43,191 bases of DNA from JBEIJQ01 sp040380145 (GTDB lineage: Bacteria > Bacteroidota > Bacteroidia > Chitinophagales > Saprospiraceae). A program made the translations under genes and the position numbers. The notes beneath the pieces were generated by a model. That model saw only the letters and a list, made by a program, of their open reading frames with translations, searched no databases and was not told the origin of the DNA. Numbering within the stretch: position 1 is the stretch's first letter; each line of letters begins with the position of its first letter. Where the stretch lies: NCBI GenBank assembly GCA_040380145.1, contig JBEIJQ010000006.1:1-43191 (forward strand), in the 5' to 3' direction. Below, one piece after another: positions 17,398-27,143 of the stretch.

Positions 17398-19440
17398 TCA
17401 ACGGATCTCCACCCGTAGGATCCGGTCGCCGACTTCCAACTGCTGCACCACATCGAGGCCCTGTTCGACCCTGCCGAAAATGGTGTAGCGGCCGTCGAGG
17501 TGCGGGGCCGGTCGGTGGGTGATGAACCACTGGCTGCCCTCCGTGTCGGGGCCGGCGGAGGCCATGCCCACCCAGCCGGCATCGTCGTAGCGCAGCGGCG
17601 AGATCTCGGTGCGGAGACCCTTGTCGCAGTTGCCATATCCATCGCCCCGCGGACAGCCGGTCTGCGCCACGAAATTGTTTTCCACCCGATGGAAAAGCAG
17701 GTTCTGGTAGAATCCGCTGTTGGCCAAACGGACGAACTGGGCCACGCTGGCCGGGGCTTCGTCGGGGTAAAGACGGAAGGCGATCAGCCCTTTGTTGGTT
17801 TCCACAAAGGCGGTGGCGTTGGGCGGCAGGCGGCTGAGGGTCGGCCAATCGACCGTTTCGCCTTCGGCGGGAAGGTTTTTCTTGGGCGGGCCGGGCAGAG
17901 CGCCGTTCAACCGGTCGAGCGCCGCTTGGACGGCGTTGTAGGCCTCGATGTCGCGGGGGAGCGAAAGACGGCCCCGCGCCTCGGCCAAGAAATTCAGATC
18001 GGGGAAAAGGGTCTTGAGGTCGGTGTTCGGCTTGGCCAGCAACTCGGCCACCACCGTGACCGCGCCCACATCGCCGGTGCGCACGCCCGCCACCAGCGCC
18101 AATGCGATTTCTTGGCGGACGGCCCCGGCGTAGGTGCCGAAGGTGGCGTTGAAATCCGGTGCCGACAAAATGCGCCCCAGCGCGTCCATGCCGGCGCTCA
18201 GGACGGCGGGAGCCGGACGGGGCGCCGTGCTGTCGGCCGGGAGCACGGCTTTGCGGATGAAATCGTAGAAATATCCGTACTCGGAAAGCGCGCCCAACAG
18301 GGCCACTTTTTCGGCCGTGTTCTCGGTGGACTTGAAACGGTTGGCTGCCGTGTTGCCGATCATTTGACGGGTCATGGTGCGGAACGGGCCGGCATGGCGG
18401 ATGGCAGCGGCGTACAACCGCGCCCGAACCCGCCAGCGTCCGCTTCCTTCGGCGTACTGTCGGTACAGTTCCACATCTTTGTCCAAACCGTTTTCATAGA
18501 AAAAATCGGCGGCCGCCATCTGCACATTGGTCGAGGGGTCGTTCAGGGCCTTCAAAGCGGTGGCCTTGACGCTGTCGTATTCGAAATGCTTGAGGCCGGC
18601 CAACAGATCGACTTTCACGCGGTAATCGCTTTCGCGGTCGAACAGGCCCGTGAGGTATTCCCGGGCCTTGGGCTTTTTGGTCCGGGCGACGGCCGTGGCC
18701 AGAAACATGCGGATCTTGGGATCTGCCTCGTGTTGCAGGGCTTCCAACAGTCCGCCCGCGTATTCGTCCCGCTCGAGGTTGATGGGGCGCTTCAGGGCGA
18801 GGTAGGCGGCGGCAACGAAGCGCACCTGGGGGGCCACATCGGGCGCCACGGCCAGTTCGACCATCTTCAGCGTGCCCTCGGCCAACAGGCTGTCGCGCAG
18901 CGCAAACTGGTAGATCGCCCGGGCCTGTCCGAGCAAAAGCATCGGCTTGTCCTTGGTGAAGTTGGGCACGGTCGCCAGTTGGAAAAGCTTCTTGCGGTCG
19001 CCGCACTTGCCGATGGACTCCAGTAAAAGGGCGTGGAACTCGGTCGCGCTATCGTCCTTGACGGTCTGAAAAGCCTCGAGCAACAAGCCCGCCGCACGGG
19101 CCGAACGAGATTGCCCGAGGGCCAGGGCCGCGGCTTCGCGCACCTTTTGGTTGGGGTCTTTCAAGCGCTGGCCCAATCTGTCGAGGGCCGTACTGTCGGG
19201 CATCGAAGCGAAAGACAGCGTGGCGGCGTAGCGGTAATTGGGGTCGTCGTAGTCTAGATATGTGAACAGGCCGCGTACATCGCGGCGGTCCCGCACATTG
19301 AAAATCTGCTGTTGGACGGCATCGGAGGCGTCGAGGCGGGCCGTTTGATCGGCGGATCCGCCGTCGCCGCAACCGCTCAAGATGGGCGCGCAGAGGCCCA
19401 ACAGCAGGAAGCAGCGGTACAAAATTCTGGACAGGGGCAT
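17398..19440 (-). CDS. HEAT-repeat lipoprotein fused to a cyclophilin-type peptidyl-prolyl isomerase
   Basis: A 680-residue predicted lipoprotein; the start at 19440 gives MPLSRILYRCFLLLGLCAP and the lipobox LSGC (Cys 24), whereas the longer open frame upstream has no such signal. The middle ~450 residues are helical HEAT/armadillo-like repeats (for example DPNQKVREAAALALGQ and EALQHEADPKIRMFLATAVA). The last ~150 residues form a cyclophilin domain with FHRVENNFVAQTGCPRGDG and GMASAGPDTEGSQWFITHRP, including the Arg and the Gln/Phe of the active site. It is thus a periplasm- or outer membrane-facing prolyl isomerase carried on a binding scaffold; clients are unknown. The GH31 gene follows directly. 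Confidence 0.9.
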   Translation of the reverse strand: MPLSRILYRCFLLLGLCAPILSGCGDGGSADQTARLDASDAVQQQIFNVRDRRDVRGLFTYLDYDDPNYRYAATLSFASMPDSTALDRLGQRLKDPNQKVREAAALALGQSRSARAAGLLLEAFQTVKDDSATEFHALLLESIGKCGDRKKLFQLATVPNFTKDKPMLLLGQARAIYQFALRDSLLAEGTLKMVELAVAPDVAPQVRFVAAAYLALKRPINLERDEYAGGLLEALQHEADPKIRMFLATAVARTKKPKAREYLTGLFDRESDYRVKVDLLAGLKHFEYDSVKATALKALNDPSTNVQMAAADFFYENGLDKDVELYRQYAEGSGRWRVRARLYAAAIRHAGPFRTMTRQMIGNTAANRFKSTENTAEKVALLGALSEYGYFYDFIRKAVLPADSTAPRPAPAVLSAGMDALGRILSAPDFNATFGTYAGAVRQEIALALVAGVRTGDVGAVTVVAELLAKPNTDLKTLFPDLNFLAEARGRLSLPRDIEAYNAVQAALDRLNGALPGPPKKNLPAEGETVDWPTLSRLPPNATAFVETNKGLIAFRLYPDEAPASVAQFVRLANSGFYQNLLFHRVENNFVAQTGCPRGDGYGNCDKGLRTEISPLRYDDAGWVGMASAGPDTEGSQWFITHRPAPHLDGRYTIFGRVEQGLDVVQQLEVGDRILRVEIR

Positions 19441-19592
19441 TTCGGGTGTTTTGGCGGTGATCGGCCAATGGCCGTTTGGGCCCCCAAAGTTACCGTTCCG
19501 CGGCCAAAAGGAAAAATCCGGCCGCGAATTTCGCTCGGGACGGACCATTGTTTCGAGCCGTGTTTTTTTTCGCAAAAAAAAGGGCTTTGGAT

Positions 19593-19600
19593 TACCTTTG
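19593..19600 (+). promoter_or_regulatory. Candidate -7 promoter box for the 3-hydroxyacyl-CoA dehydrogenase gene
   Basis: TACCTTTG matches TAnnTTTG exactly, 40 bases before the ATG, the same spacing as at pruA. A T run at 19562-19570 lies near the place of a -33 element but is not a clear TTTG. Confidence 0.5.
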
Positions 19601-19640
19601 CGCCGTATTTTGAACATCAACTTTTTTTTCCAACAAAATC

Positions 19641-20531
19641 ATGAAAAAAGTAGTCGTCATCGGAGCTGGAACCATGGGCAACGGCATCGCCCAAGTGTTC
19701 GCTTTCCACGGACACGCCGTCGCAATGGTGGATATCCACGAAGCGGCCCTGCAGCGCGGCCTTTCGAACATCGAGAAAAGCCTCGACCGGATGGTCGCCA
19801 AGGGCACCGCCACCGCCGACGACAAAGCCGGCACGCTTGCCCGCCTGAGCTTGCAGACGGATCTGCGCACTGCCTGTGTCGGTGCCGACCTCGTCGTGGA
19901 AGCCGCCACCGAAAACGTGGATCTGAAACTGAAGATCTTCGCCGACATGGACGCCGCGGCCCCGGCCGGCGCGATCTTGGCCACCAACACCTCCTCGATC
20001 TCGATCACCCGCATCGCGGCGGTCACCAAGCGGCCCGAAAAAGTGATCGGCATGCACTTCATGAACCCCGTGCCGCTGATGAAACTCGTGGAGGTGATCC
20101 GCGGCTACGCCACCGACGACGCCACCTGCGCCGAAGTGATGCAACTTTCCGCGGCCCTCGGCAAAATCCCCGTGGAGGTCAACGATTATCCCGGCTTCGT
20201 GGCCAACCGCATCCTGATGCCCATGATCAACGAGGCGATTTATACGCTCTATGAAGGCGTGGCCGGCGTGCAGGAAATCGATTCCGTGATGAAATTGGGC
20301 ATGGCCCACCCGATGGGCCCTCTCCAATTGGCCGACTTTATCGGCCTCGATGTGTGCCTTTCCATCCTGCGCGTCCTGCAAGACGGTTTCGGCAATCCCA
20401 AATACGCCCCCTGTCCGCTGCTGGTCAACATGGTCACGGCCGGCAAACTCGGCGCCAAGAACGGCGAAGGATTCTATGTCTATACGCCCGGCAGCAAGGA
20501 ACTGGTGGTCTCGAATAATTTCGGGAGGTGA
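19641..20531 (+). CDS. 3-hydroxyacyl-CoA (3-hydroxybutyryl-CoA) dehydrogenase
   Basis: A 296-residue stand-alone NAD-dependent dehydrogenase that converts 3-hydroxyacyl-CoA to 3-ketoacyl-CoA in fatty acid or butanoate metabolism. The Rossmann motif GAGTMGNGIAQVFA lies at residues 8-21, followed by the acidic end of beta-2 (MVDIH), TNTSSISIT, the catalytic His region MHFMNPVPLMKLVE, and the C-terminal domain with GFVANRILMPMINEA and HPMGPLQLADFIGLD. The length and motifs fit the short monofunctional type (Hbd/PaaH-like), not a FadB fusion. There is no ribosome binding site other than an A-rich leader. Confidence 0.93.
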   Translation: MKKVVVIGAGTMGNGIAQVFAFHGHAVAMVDIHEAALQRGLSNIEKSLDRMVAKGTATADDKAGTLARLSLQTDLRTACVGADLVVEAATENVDLKLKIFADMDAAAPAGAILATNTSSISITRIAAVTKRPEKVIGMHFMNPVPLMKLVEVIRGYATDDATCAEVMQLSAALGKIPVEVNDYPGFVANRILMPMINEAIYTLYEGVAGVQEIDSVMKLGMAHPMGPLQLADFIGLDVCLSILRVLQDGFGNPKYAPCPLLVNMVTAGKLGAKNGEGFYVYTPGSKELVVSNNFGR

Positions 20532-20937
20532 TGAGCTGACTGCTGATGTGCTTCAACTATTGGAAATCAAATTGAAAAATGGAGCGATCCCACCATTTGT
20601 CTGGCCTATCACTGCCAGTGGGCATTTATTTCCGACCGAAACATCGAGCCCTTTTCGGCTTGTGTTAGCCAGGGGCGAAACAGAAAGCCCCGAGGAAAAG
20701 GTGATGGCCATTCCGCTCCGGGATTGGTTGTTGTTGAGGTAGCGATGGGTCAGGGCAATTCCACAAATTTGTAATCTCGGTCTGCCTTTTCCGATGGTGA
20801 AGGTGGACAATTTTTTCTGAAAGCGGGCAAAATGGACCAATCCGGACGATGTTTTATCTATACCGGCCGAATTTTAAAAATAGTTTTACTTTTACAAAAA
20901 ATTGCTTTACTAATATTATTTGACAAACCCTTTTTCC
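20532..20937. other. 406-base region of lower GC with no recognised gene
   Basis: No known gene is seen. One frame stays open from inside the preceding gene to a TAG ending at 20742; a GTG at 20548 would give a 64-residue peptide containing PPFVWPITASGHLFPTE and PEEKVMAIPLRDWLLL, which looks protein-like but matches no family I know. The segment is visibly more AT-rich than its neighbours, so it may be the remnant of a lost gene. The last ~70 bases are very AT-rich and contain TAATATTATTTG, a near match to the Bacteroidota promoter box, just before dihydroorotase. Confidence 0.4.
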
Positions 20938-22281
20938 ATGAAATCCATTTTGATCCGAAACGCCCGATTGGTCAATGAGGGGCAGATTGAAAAAGCCGAT
21001 GTGTACGTCGAAAACGGCCGCATCGCCGGCATCGACCACCGCATCGCCGTATCGGCCGATGAGACGATCCAGGCCGAGGGATTGCACCTGATCCCGGGCA
21101 TCATAGACGACCAAGTACATTTCCGCGAGCCGGGCCTCACCCACAAGGGCGATTTGTACACAGAGCCGCGGGCGGCCGTGGCGGGCGGGGTGACCAGTTA
21201 CATGGAAATGCCCAATACCAAGCCTGCGGCGTTCACCCAGGCGCTGCTGGAAGAAAAGTATCAAGTGGCCGCACAAAAATCCTTGGCCAATTATTCCTTT
21301 TTCATGGGCACTTCCAACGACAACCTCGAGGAGGTGCTCAAGACCGATCCGAGGACTGTCTGCGGCATCAAGATTTTCATGGGCAGCAGCACCGGCAATC
21401 TGCTCGTGGACGATCCCCATGTGCTGGACGAGGTTTTCCGGAATGTCAAGATGTTGATCGCCACGCATTGCGAGCACGAGCCCACCATTCGGGCCAACGA
21501 AGCCCTTTTCCGCGAGCGGTACGGCGAAAACGTGCCCATCCACCTGCACCCGGTGCTCCGAGACGCGGAATGCTGCCTGCGCTCTTCGAAATTCGCGGTC
21601 GAACTGGCCCAAAAACACGGAACCCGCCTGCACATCCTGCATATTTCCACTGCGGACGAACTGGCGCTTTTCCGCAACGACATCCCTCTCCGCGAGAAGT
21701 TGATCACGGCGGAGGTGTGCGTGCACCATCTGTGGTTTTCGGCCGACGATTATGCCGAGATGGGCAGCAAGATCAAGTGCAATCCGGCCATCAAATCGCC
21801 CGAGCACCGCGCCGCGCTGTTGCCAGCCCTGTTGGACGACCGCTTGGACATCATCGCCACGGACCACGCGCCGCACACGCTCGACGAAAAATCGGGCACC
21901 TATTTCAACGCGCCTTCGGGTGTGCCGCTGGTGCAGCATTCGCTGAACATGATGCTGGAGTTTTTCCACCGCGAACAGATTTCATTGGAAAAAATCGTGG
22001 AAAAAATGTGCCACGCGCCCGCCGAATTGTTCCGCATCGAAAAGCGCGGATTTCTGCGCGAGGGCTACTGGGCAGATTTGGCGCTGGTGGATCTGAACGA
22101 ACGCTGGTCGCCAGACCCCGGAAATACCTATTACAAATGCGGTTGGTCGCCCTTCTTCGGAAAATCCTTCCGTGGCCGGGTGACGGACACGCTGGTGAGC
22201 GGGCATTGGGCCTTCCATCGCGGAAAGTTCGACGAAAGCAAAAAAGGCGAGCGGCTGCTGTTCGATGTGGACGGCCGCTGA
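20938..22281 (+). CDS. pyrC: Dihydroorotase (class I)
   Basis: A 447-residue zinc amidohydrolase that cyclises carbamoyl-aspartate to dihydroorotate in pyrimidine synthesis. Motifs: PGIIDDQVHFREPGLTHKGD (residues 53-72), the carbamylated lysine in GIKIFMGSSTGN (Lys 145), LHILHIST, and the catalytic Asp in IATDHAPHT. The usual HxH pair reads QVH here, which I believe is common in Bacteroidota dihydroorotases. The ATG at 20938 was chosen over a TTG 18 bases upstream. It could also be labelled a dihydroorotase-family amidohydrolase, but the whole motif set supports PyrC. Confidence 0.9.
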   Translation: MKSILIRNARLVNEGQIEKADVYVENGRIAGIDHRIAVSADETIQAEGLHLIPGIIDDQVHFREPGLTHKGDLYTEPRAAVAGGVTSYMEMPNTKPAAFTQALLEEKYQVAAQKSLANYSFFMGTSNDNLEEVLKTDPRTVCGIKIFMGSSTGNLLVDDPHVLDEVFRNVKMLIATHCEHEPTIRANEALFRERYGENVPIHLHPVLRDAECCLRSSKFAVELAQKHGTRLHILHISTADELALFRNDIPLREKLITAEVCVHHLWFSADDYAEMGSKIKCNPAIKSPEHRAALLPALLDDRLDIIATDHAPHTLDEKSGTYFNAPSGVPLVQHSLNMMLEFFHREQISLEKIVEKMCHAPAELFRIEKRGFLREGYWADLALVDLNERWSPDPGNTYYKCGWSPFFGKSFRGRVTDTLVSGHWAFHRGKFDESKKGERLLFDVDGR

Positions 22282-22293
22282 TCCGTCCGGTTG

Positions 22294-23205
22294 CTAAAAA
22301 CCATCGAACAGCGTTTGGGAAGAGAACCGCTGCGGCACGGTCAGGGCGGTTCCCGTTGTCCGAGCGGCCCGAGGGATCCACTGCGCGGCCATTGCGGGGG
22401 CCATGCGGTTGTCGGGTTGGTGCACGAACACGAACGCCTCGCGCAGTCCACGGGCAAACCAGTCCGCCAAACGGGTGTTCCAATCGTCGGCGCGGCGAAT
22501 GTCGGTCGGGTGCAGTTCGTTGCCCACAAATCGGATCAGGACGCTGCCGGTGGTCAGGTTTTGGTGCAAGACATCGCGGCGGCCCGCCACATCGGTGATC
22601 ACCGTGGAAACGCCTTTTTCGCGGAGCAGGTCGAAGCCCGTTTCGCCCGCCCTGGCCGCAAACCAGTCCGGGTGTCGGAACTCCACGGCCAGCGGCACCT
22701 GTGTGACGGGGAAAGTGCGCAGGAACCGTTCCAAGGCCGAAAGTCTCTCCGGCCCGAAAGTCGGGGGCAGTTGGAGAAAGCTCGGCCCCAGTTTTTCTTC
22801 GAAACAAAGCGCCGACTCCGCGAACTGGAGGATCTGCCCGGACGAAACGCCGAGATCACCGCTGTGGCTGATCCGCTGGGGTATTTTGGGACAAAACCGG
22901 AAACCTTCCGGGACGGCGTTGCGCCATTGTGCGACCTGTTCGGGAGCGGGGATGCGGTAGTGGGTGGTGTTGAGTTCGATGGTGTCGAACTGGCGCCCGT
23001 ACCACGACAGATATTCCGTGGCTTTGGTGCCCGTAGGATACCAAGTGCCGACCCATTCCCGGACGGCCCAGCCCGTGCAGCCGAAGTACAGGGCGGGCGG
23101 ACCGTTGCGAGGGGGAAGCCCCGCCAAGGTGTCGGCGGTGGCGGGCCGGTCGGGCGGCAGGGCGAAATCGACCGGGGTCAGGTCGGATATTTTTCCGAAT
23201 TCCAT
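22294..23205 (-). CDS. DUF72 (YecE-like) protein
   Basis: A 303-residue protein of the DUF72/YecE family, a TIM-barrel fold with no proven reaction. Typical motifs are YFGCTGWAVREWVGTWYP near the N-terminus, the FDTIELNTTHYRIP segment, FCPKIPQRISH, FLQLPPTFG, LAVEFRHPDWF and AFVFVHQPDN near the end. The start at 23205 was preferred because the upstream part of the frame runs through the isocitrate dehydrogenase terminator. It ends 12 bases from convergent pyrC with no clear terminator between them. Confidence 0.85.
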   Translation of the reverse strand: MEFGKISDLTPVDFALPPDRPATADTLAGLPPRNGPPALYFGCTGWAVREWVGTWYPTGTKATEYLSWYGRQFDTIELNTTHYRIPAPEQVAQWRNAVPEGFRFCPKIPQRISHSGDLGVSSGQILQFAESALCFEEKLGPSFLQLPPTFGPERLSALERFLRTFPVTQVPLAVEFRHPDWFAARAGETGFDLLREKGVSTVITDVAGRRDVLHQNLTTGSVLIRFVGNELHPTDIRRADDWNTRLADWFARGLREAFVFVHQPDNRMAPAMAAQWIPRAARTTGTALTVPQRFSSQTLFDGF

Positions 23206-23233
23206 GGATCGGTGGCTTTTTTCCCCTTTACGG

Positions 23234-23262
23234 AAAAAGCCACCCTTGGGAGGTGGCTTTTT
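23234..23262 (-). terminator. Terminator after isocitrate dehydrogenase, with a competing third arm
   Basis: On the minus strand AAAAAGCCACC pairs with GGTGGCTTTTT across a seven-base loop, giving an intrinsic terminator ending in five Ts, 21 bases after the icd stop. A second AAAAAGCCACC follows at 23211-23221 on the same strand, next to the DUF72 start codon, and could pair with the middle arm instead. Confidence 0.8.
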
Positions 23263-23282
23263 CTGAAAGAAAGATTGTCGGA

Positions 23283-24548
<1,266 letters not shown>

Positions 24549-24594
24549 TACAGAAAGTTATTTTGGGTAAAAGATATTTGTTGATGGGGGAAGG

Positions 24595-27039
24595 TTACTC
24601 GGCCATGACCTTGAGCTCCACGCGGCGGTTTTTCTTGCGTCCGGCCGCGGTGTTGTTGTCGCCGATGGGGCGGGTTTCGCCAAAGCCCTGCGTGGTGATC
24701 TGGGAGGCTTTCACACCTTTTTTCACCAAGAAAGTTTTGATAGCCTCTGCGCGGCGTACCGAGAGCGTCTGGTTGGTCTGGGTTTCGCCCACATTGTCGG
24801 TGTGCCCTTCGACCGTCAGGCGATAGTTGGGCTTTTTGACCATCAGTTCGGCCAATTTGTTGAGCGATGCATAGGACACGTCGCGGATGATCGCGCCGCC
24901 GGTTTCGAACTCCAAGTTGTTGAAGGCCGTTTGGAGCACTTCTTTCTCTTCTTTGGCCAACACCGGGCAGCCTTTGTTTTCGCGCGGTCCGGGCGTTTTC
25001 GGACAATCGTCCTCTTTGTCGCGCAGACCGTCGCCGTCGGTGTCGGGGTTGTCGTCGGGGCAACCGTTGTTGGAGGCGATGCCGGGCTGGGTGGGGCACT
25101 TGTCTTTGTTGTCGTACACACCGTCGTTGTCGGTATCTGGGCAGCCCGCGTTTTCGGGCTTGCCGGCTTTGTCGGGACAGGCGTCGCGGGAATCTTCCAC
25201 GCCGTCGAGGTCTCCGTCGGGGCAGCCTTTGAGGGCGGACAGACCGGCGGCGGCGGGACAAGCGTCCTCGGCATCCGTGATGCCGTCGCCGTCGGTGTCG
25301 GGGCAACCTTTCAGAGCGGCCACACCGGCCTGTGCCGGGCACTTGTCGTCTTTGTCGGCCACGCCGTCTTTATCGGTATCGGGGCAACCGTTGAAGGCGG
25401 CGATACCGGCCTCATTGGGGCATTGGTCTTCTTTGTCGGCGATGCCGTCGCTATCGGTGTCGGGGCAGCCCTGGAGGGTGGCCAAGCCGGGCACTTCGGG
25501 ACAGTTGTCTTCGGCATCCACGACGCCGTCGCTGTCCTTGTCTTTGATCGGGCAGCCGTTGTTGGCCAAAGAGCCGGGTTCTTTGCGGCACTTGTCGCGT
25601 TTGTTGGACACGCCGTCCTTGTCGCGGTCGCGGTAGCCTTTGCCGTGGAGAATGGGCAGGCGGACCATGGCGTAAGCGCCGAAGTCGTACATGTCGCGGC
25701 CGAGCAGCGTGGTGAAGTCATAAACGCCCACGACCAGCGGACCGAGGCGCATACCGGCCCCGACGTGGAAATTTTGGAGGGCGTCGATGGAAACGGGCAC
25801 CCACATGCCGAAGTATTTCCATTCGTAGCGCGGGGTGACGCTGAACATCGAAATGTGGCGCGTCTTGTGCGGATCGAGTTTCTGGCGGGGAGCGATGGAG
25901 GCCGTGAAATTGGCGTAGAAGCCCTTCCAGATGTTGTAGTCCACGGTGAAGTTCAGGGCCGTAGGCAGGGATTGCCGATACTGCGTGCCCGCCTCGTTGC
26001 GGAAAGTGTAGTAGGAGTTCAGCACGGAGTCGAACTCGGCGATGGTGTTGCGCTCGAAACTGTCGAGGGGCACCATGGTGCGGTCGGCGTTGAAACTGGA
26101 GCTCAGGCCGCCACGGGTGAAGGAGATGTTGCCGATGTCGGTGGCCGAAAAACCGACTTTCAGGATGTACTTGTTGAGATCGTTGCGGATGTTGCCGTCC
26201 GTACCGTCGATGGAATAGGTGTAGGTTTCGACGGGGCGGCGCAGTTCGTACACGAAACCGAGGTCCATGCCGAAACCGGGCTTGCCTACGAAGCGGTACT
26301 TGAGACCGTCGGCGTCCAGTTCGAAATTGTCAGAGTGGCCGTAGGAAAGATCCGAGTTGATCACATCGATGAAGTCGTCGTTGGGAAACGAAACCTGTGC
26401 GTTGCTGGAATAGGCTTGGGCGGAGAAAAGGCCTTGCAGGAGTTTGAAGGTGGCCGCCCCCTTGAGGTAGTGGTTTTTGATCTGGAAGATCTCGCGGCCA
26501 TAGGTGAAGTTGTAATCGATCCAGCCCATCGCTTGTGCGGAAAGGTTTTGGTTGCTGTAGGTGGTGTTCCAGTAGTCCGGGTAGTCCAACTCGCGATATG
26601 CCAGGAACGCCACATTTTCGTTGACGCCTTCCACATTGGCCACCACATTGGCTTTGGCGTGGAAAGCGATGGCGTTTTTGCCGAAGGAAAAAGAGAACGA
26701 GGGCAAGTAGGCGCGCACTTGTGCGTGGGCCGTCTTGGCGCGTCCGTTGAGTTTTTCCATCAAATATTTGTCTTGGAAGTCGGGATCTTCCCAAGCACCC
26801 TCGGTATCGAGCACCTCGCGGAGTTTCATCGAGATGTAATCGTTGCCGGCGAACACGCTGGCGCCGCCGATGTTGAAATCGAACAGGTAGCGGCTGTCCA
26901 CGATGTCGGCGGGTTGGAAAGAGACGTTGTGGATCCCCGCGTAGTTGTCGGAATGGTAACCCAAGAAGGATTGCGCATCGGAAACAAATGGAACCAAAAG
27001 GATCAGTGCTGCTACAAGAAGGCGGTTCAGAGTGCTCAT
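24595..27039 (-). CDS. OmpA-family protein with DUF5723-like barrel and thrombospondin type 3 repeats
   Basis: An 814-residue outer membrane protein. The start at 27039 gives a clear signal peptide (MSTLNRLLVAALILLVPFVSDAQ); the longer frame reads through intergenic sequence. The N-terminal ~450 residues (SFLGYHSDNYAGIHNVSFQP onward) resemble the Bacteroidota DUF5723 beta-barrel family. Eight calcium-binding thrombospondin type 3 repeats of about 27 residues follow, then an OmpA/MotB peptidoglycan-binding domain (LTVEGHTDNVGETQTNQTLS, RRAEAIKTFLVKKG, GFGETRPIGDNNTAAGRKKN). It probably links the outer membrane to the cell wall. The AT-rich leader carries a TAACTTTG box. Confidence 0.9.
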   Translation of the reverse strand: MSTLNRLLVAALILLVPFVSDAQSFLGYHSDNYAGIHNVSFQPADIVDSRYLFDFNIGGASVFAGNDYISMKLREVLDTEGAWEDPDFQDKYLMEKLNGRAKTAHAQVRAYLPSFSFSFGKNAIAFHAKANVVANVEGVNENVAFLAYRELDYPDYWNTTYSNQNLSAQAMGWIDYNFTYGREIFQIKNHYLKGAATFKLLQGLFSAQAYSSNAQVSFPNDDFIDVINSDLSYGHSDNFELDADGLKYRFVGKPGFGMDLGFVYELRRPVETYTYSIDGTDGNIRNDLNKYILKVGFSATDIGNISFTRGGLSSSFNADRTMVPLDSFERNTIAEFDSVLNSYYTFRNEAGTQYRQSLPTALNFTVDYNIWKGFYANFTASIAPRQKLDPHKTRHISMFSVTPRYEWKYFGMWVPVSIDALQNFHVGAGMRLGPLVVGVYDFTTLLGRDMYDFGAYAMVRLPILHGKGYRDRDKDGVSNKRDKCRKEPGSLANNGCPIKDKDSDGVVDAEDNCPEVPGLATLQGCPDTDSDGIADKEDQCPNEAGIAAFNGCPDTDKDGVADKDDKCPAQAGVAALKGCPDTDGDGITDAEDACPAAAGLSALKGCPDGDLDGVEDSRDACPDKAGKPENAGCPDTDNDGVYDNKDKCPTQPGIASNNGCPDDNPDTDGDGLRDKEDDCPKTPGPRENKGCPVLAKEEKEVLQTAFNNLEFETGGAIIRDVSYASLNKLAELMVKKPNYRLTVEGHTDNVGETQTNQTLSVRRAEAIKTFLVKKGVKASQITTQGFGETRPIGDNNTAAGRKKNRRVELKVMAE
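24964..25635 (-). repeat. Eight tandem thrombospondin type 3 repeats in the OmpA-like gene
   Basis: Units of about 81 bases encode DxDxDGxxDxxDxCP-xxxG-xxxxxGCP repeats; the aspartates are calcium ligands in this family. Copies are diverged at the DNA level, so this is protein repetition, not a CRISPR or satellite array. Confidence 0.88.
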
Positions 27040-27087
27040 TTTAGGGAAAAGTTTAGTTTTGCACGAAATTTGCCCGTGAAGGGGCCG

Positions 27088-27095
27088 CAAAGTTA
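27088..27095 (-). promoter_or_regulatory. Candidate -7 promoter box for the OmpA-like gene
   Basis: The minus strand reads TAACTTTG, an exact TAnnTTTG match, about 50 bases before the ATG at 27039. The region between this gene and the divergent TPR gene is only ~100 bases, so both promoters must lie close together. Confidence 0.45.
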
Positions 27096-27143
27096 ATTCT
27101 TGCTTTGCATACTTTTTTCCCTCATCTTTTTTTTTACCTTTAT

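Noticed and set aside
24964..25635. Regularly spaced ~81-base repeats that could look like a CRISPR or satellite array
   Set aside because: The units are coding, diverged in sequence and preserve calcium-binding DxDxDG patterns, so they are thrombospondin type 3 protein repeats.
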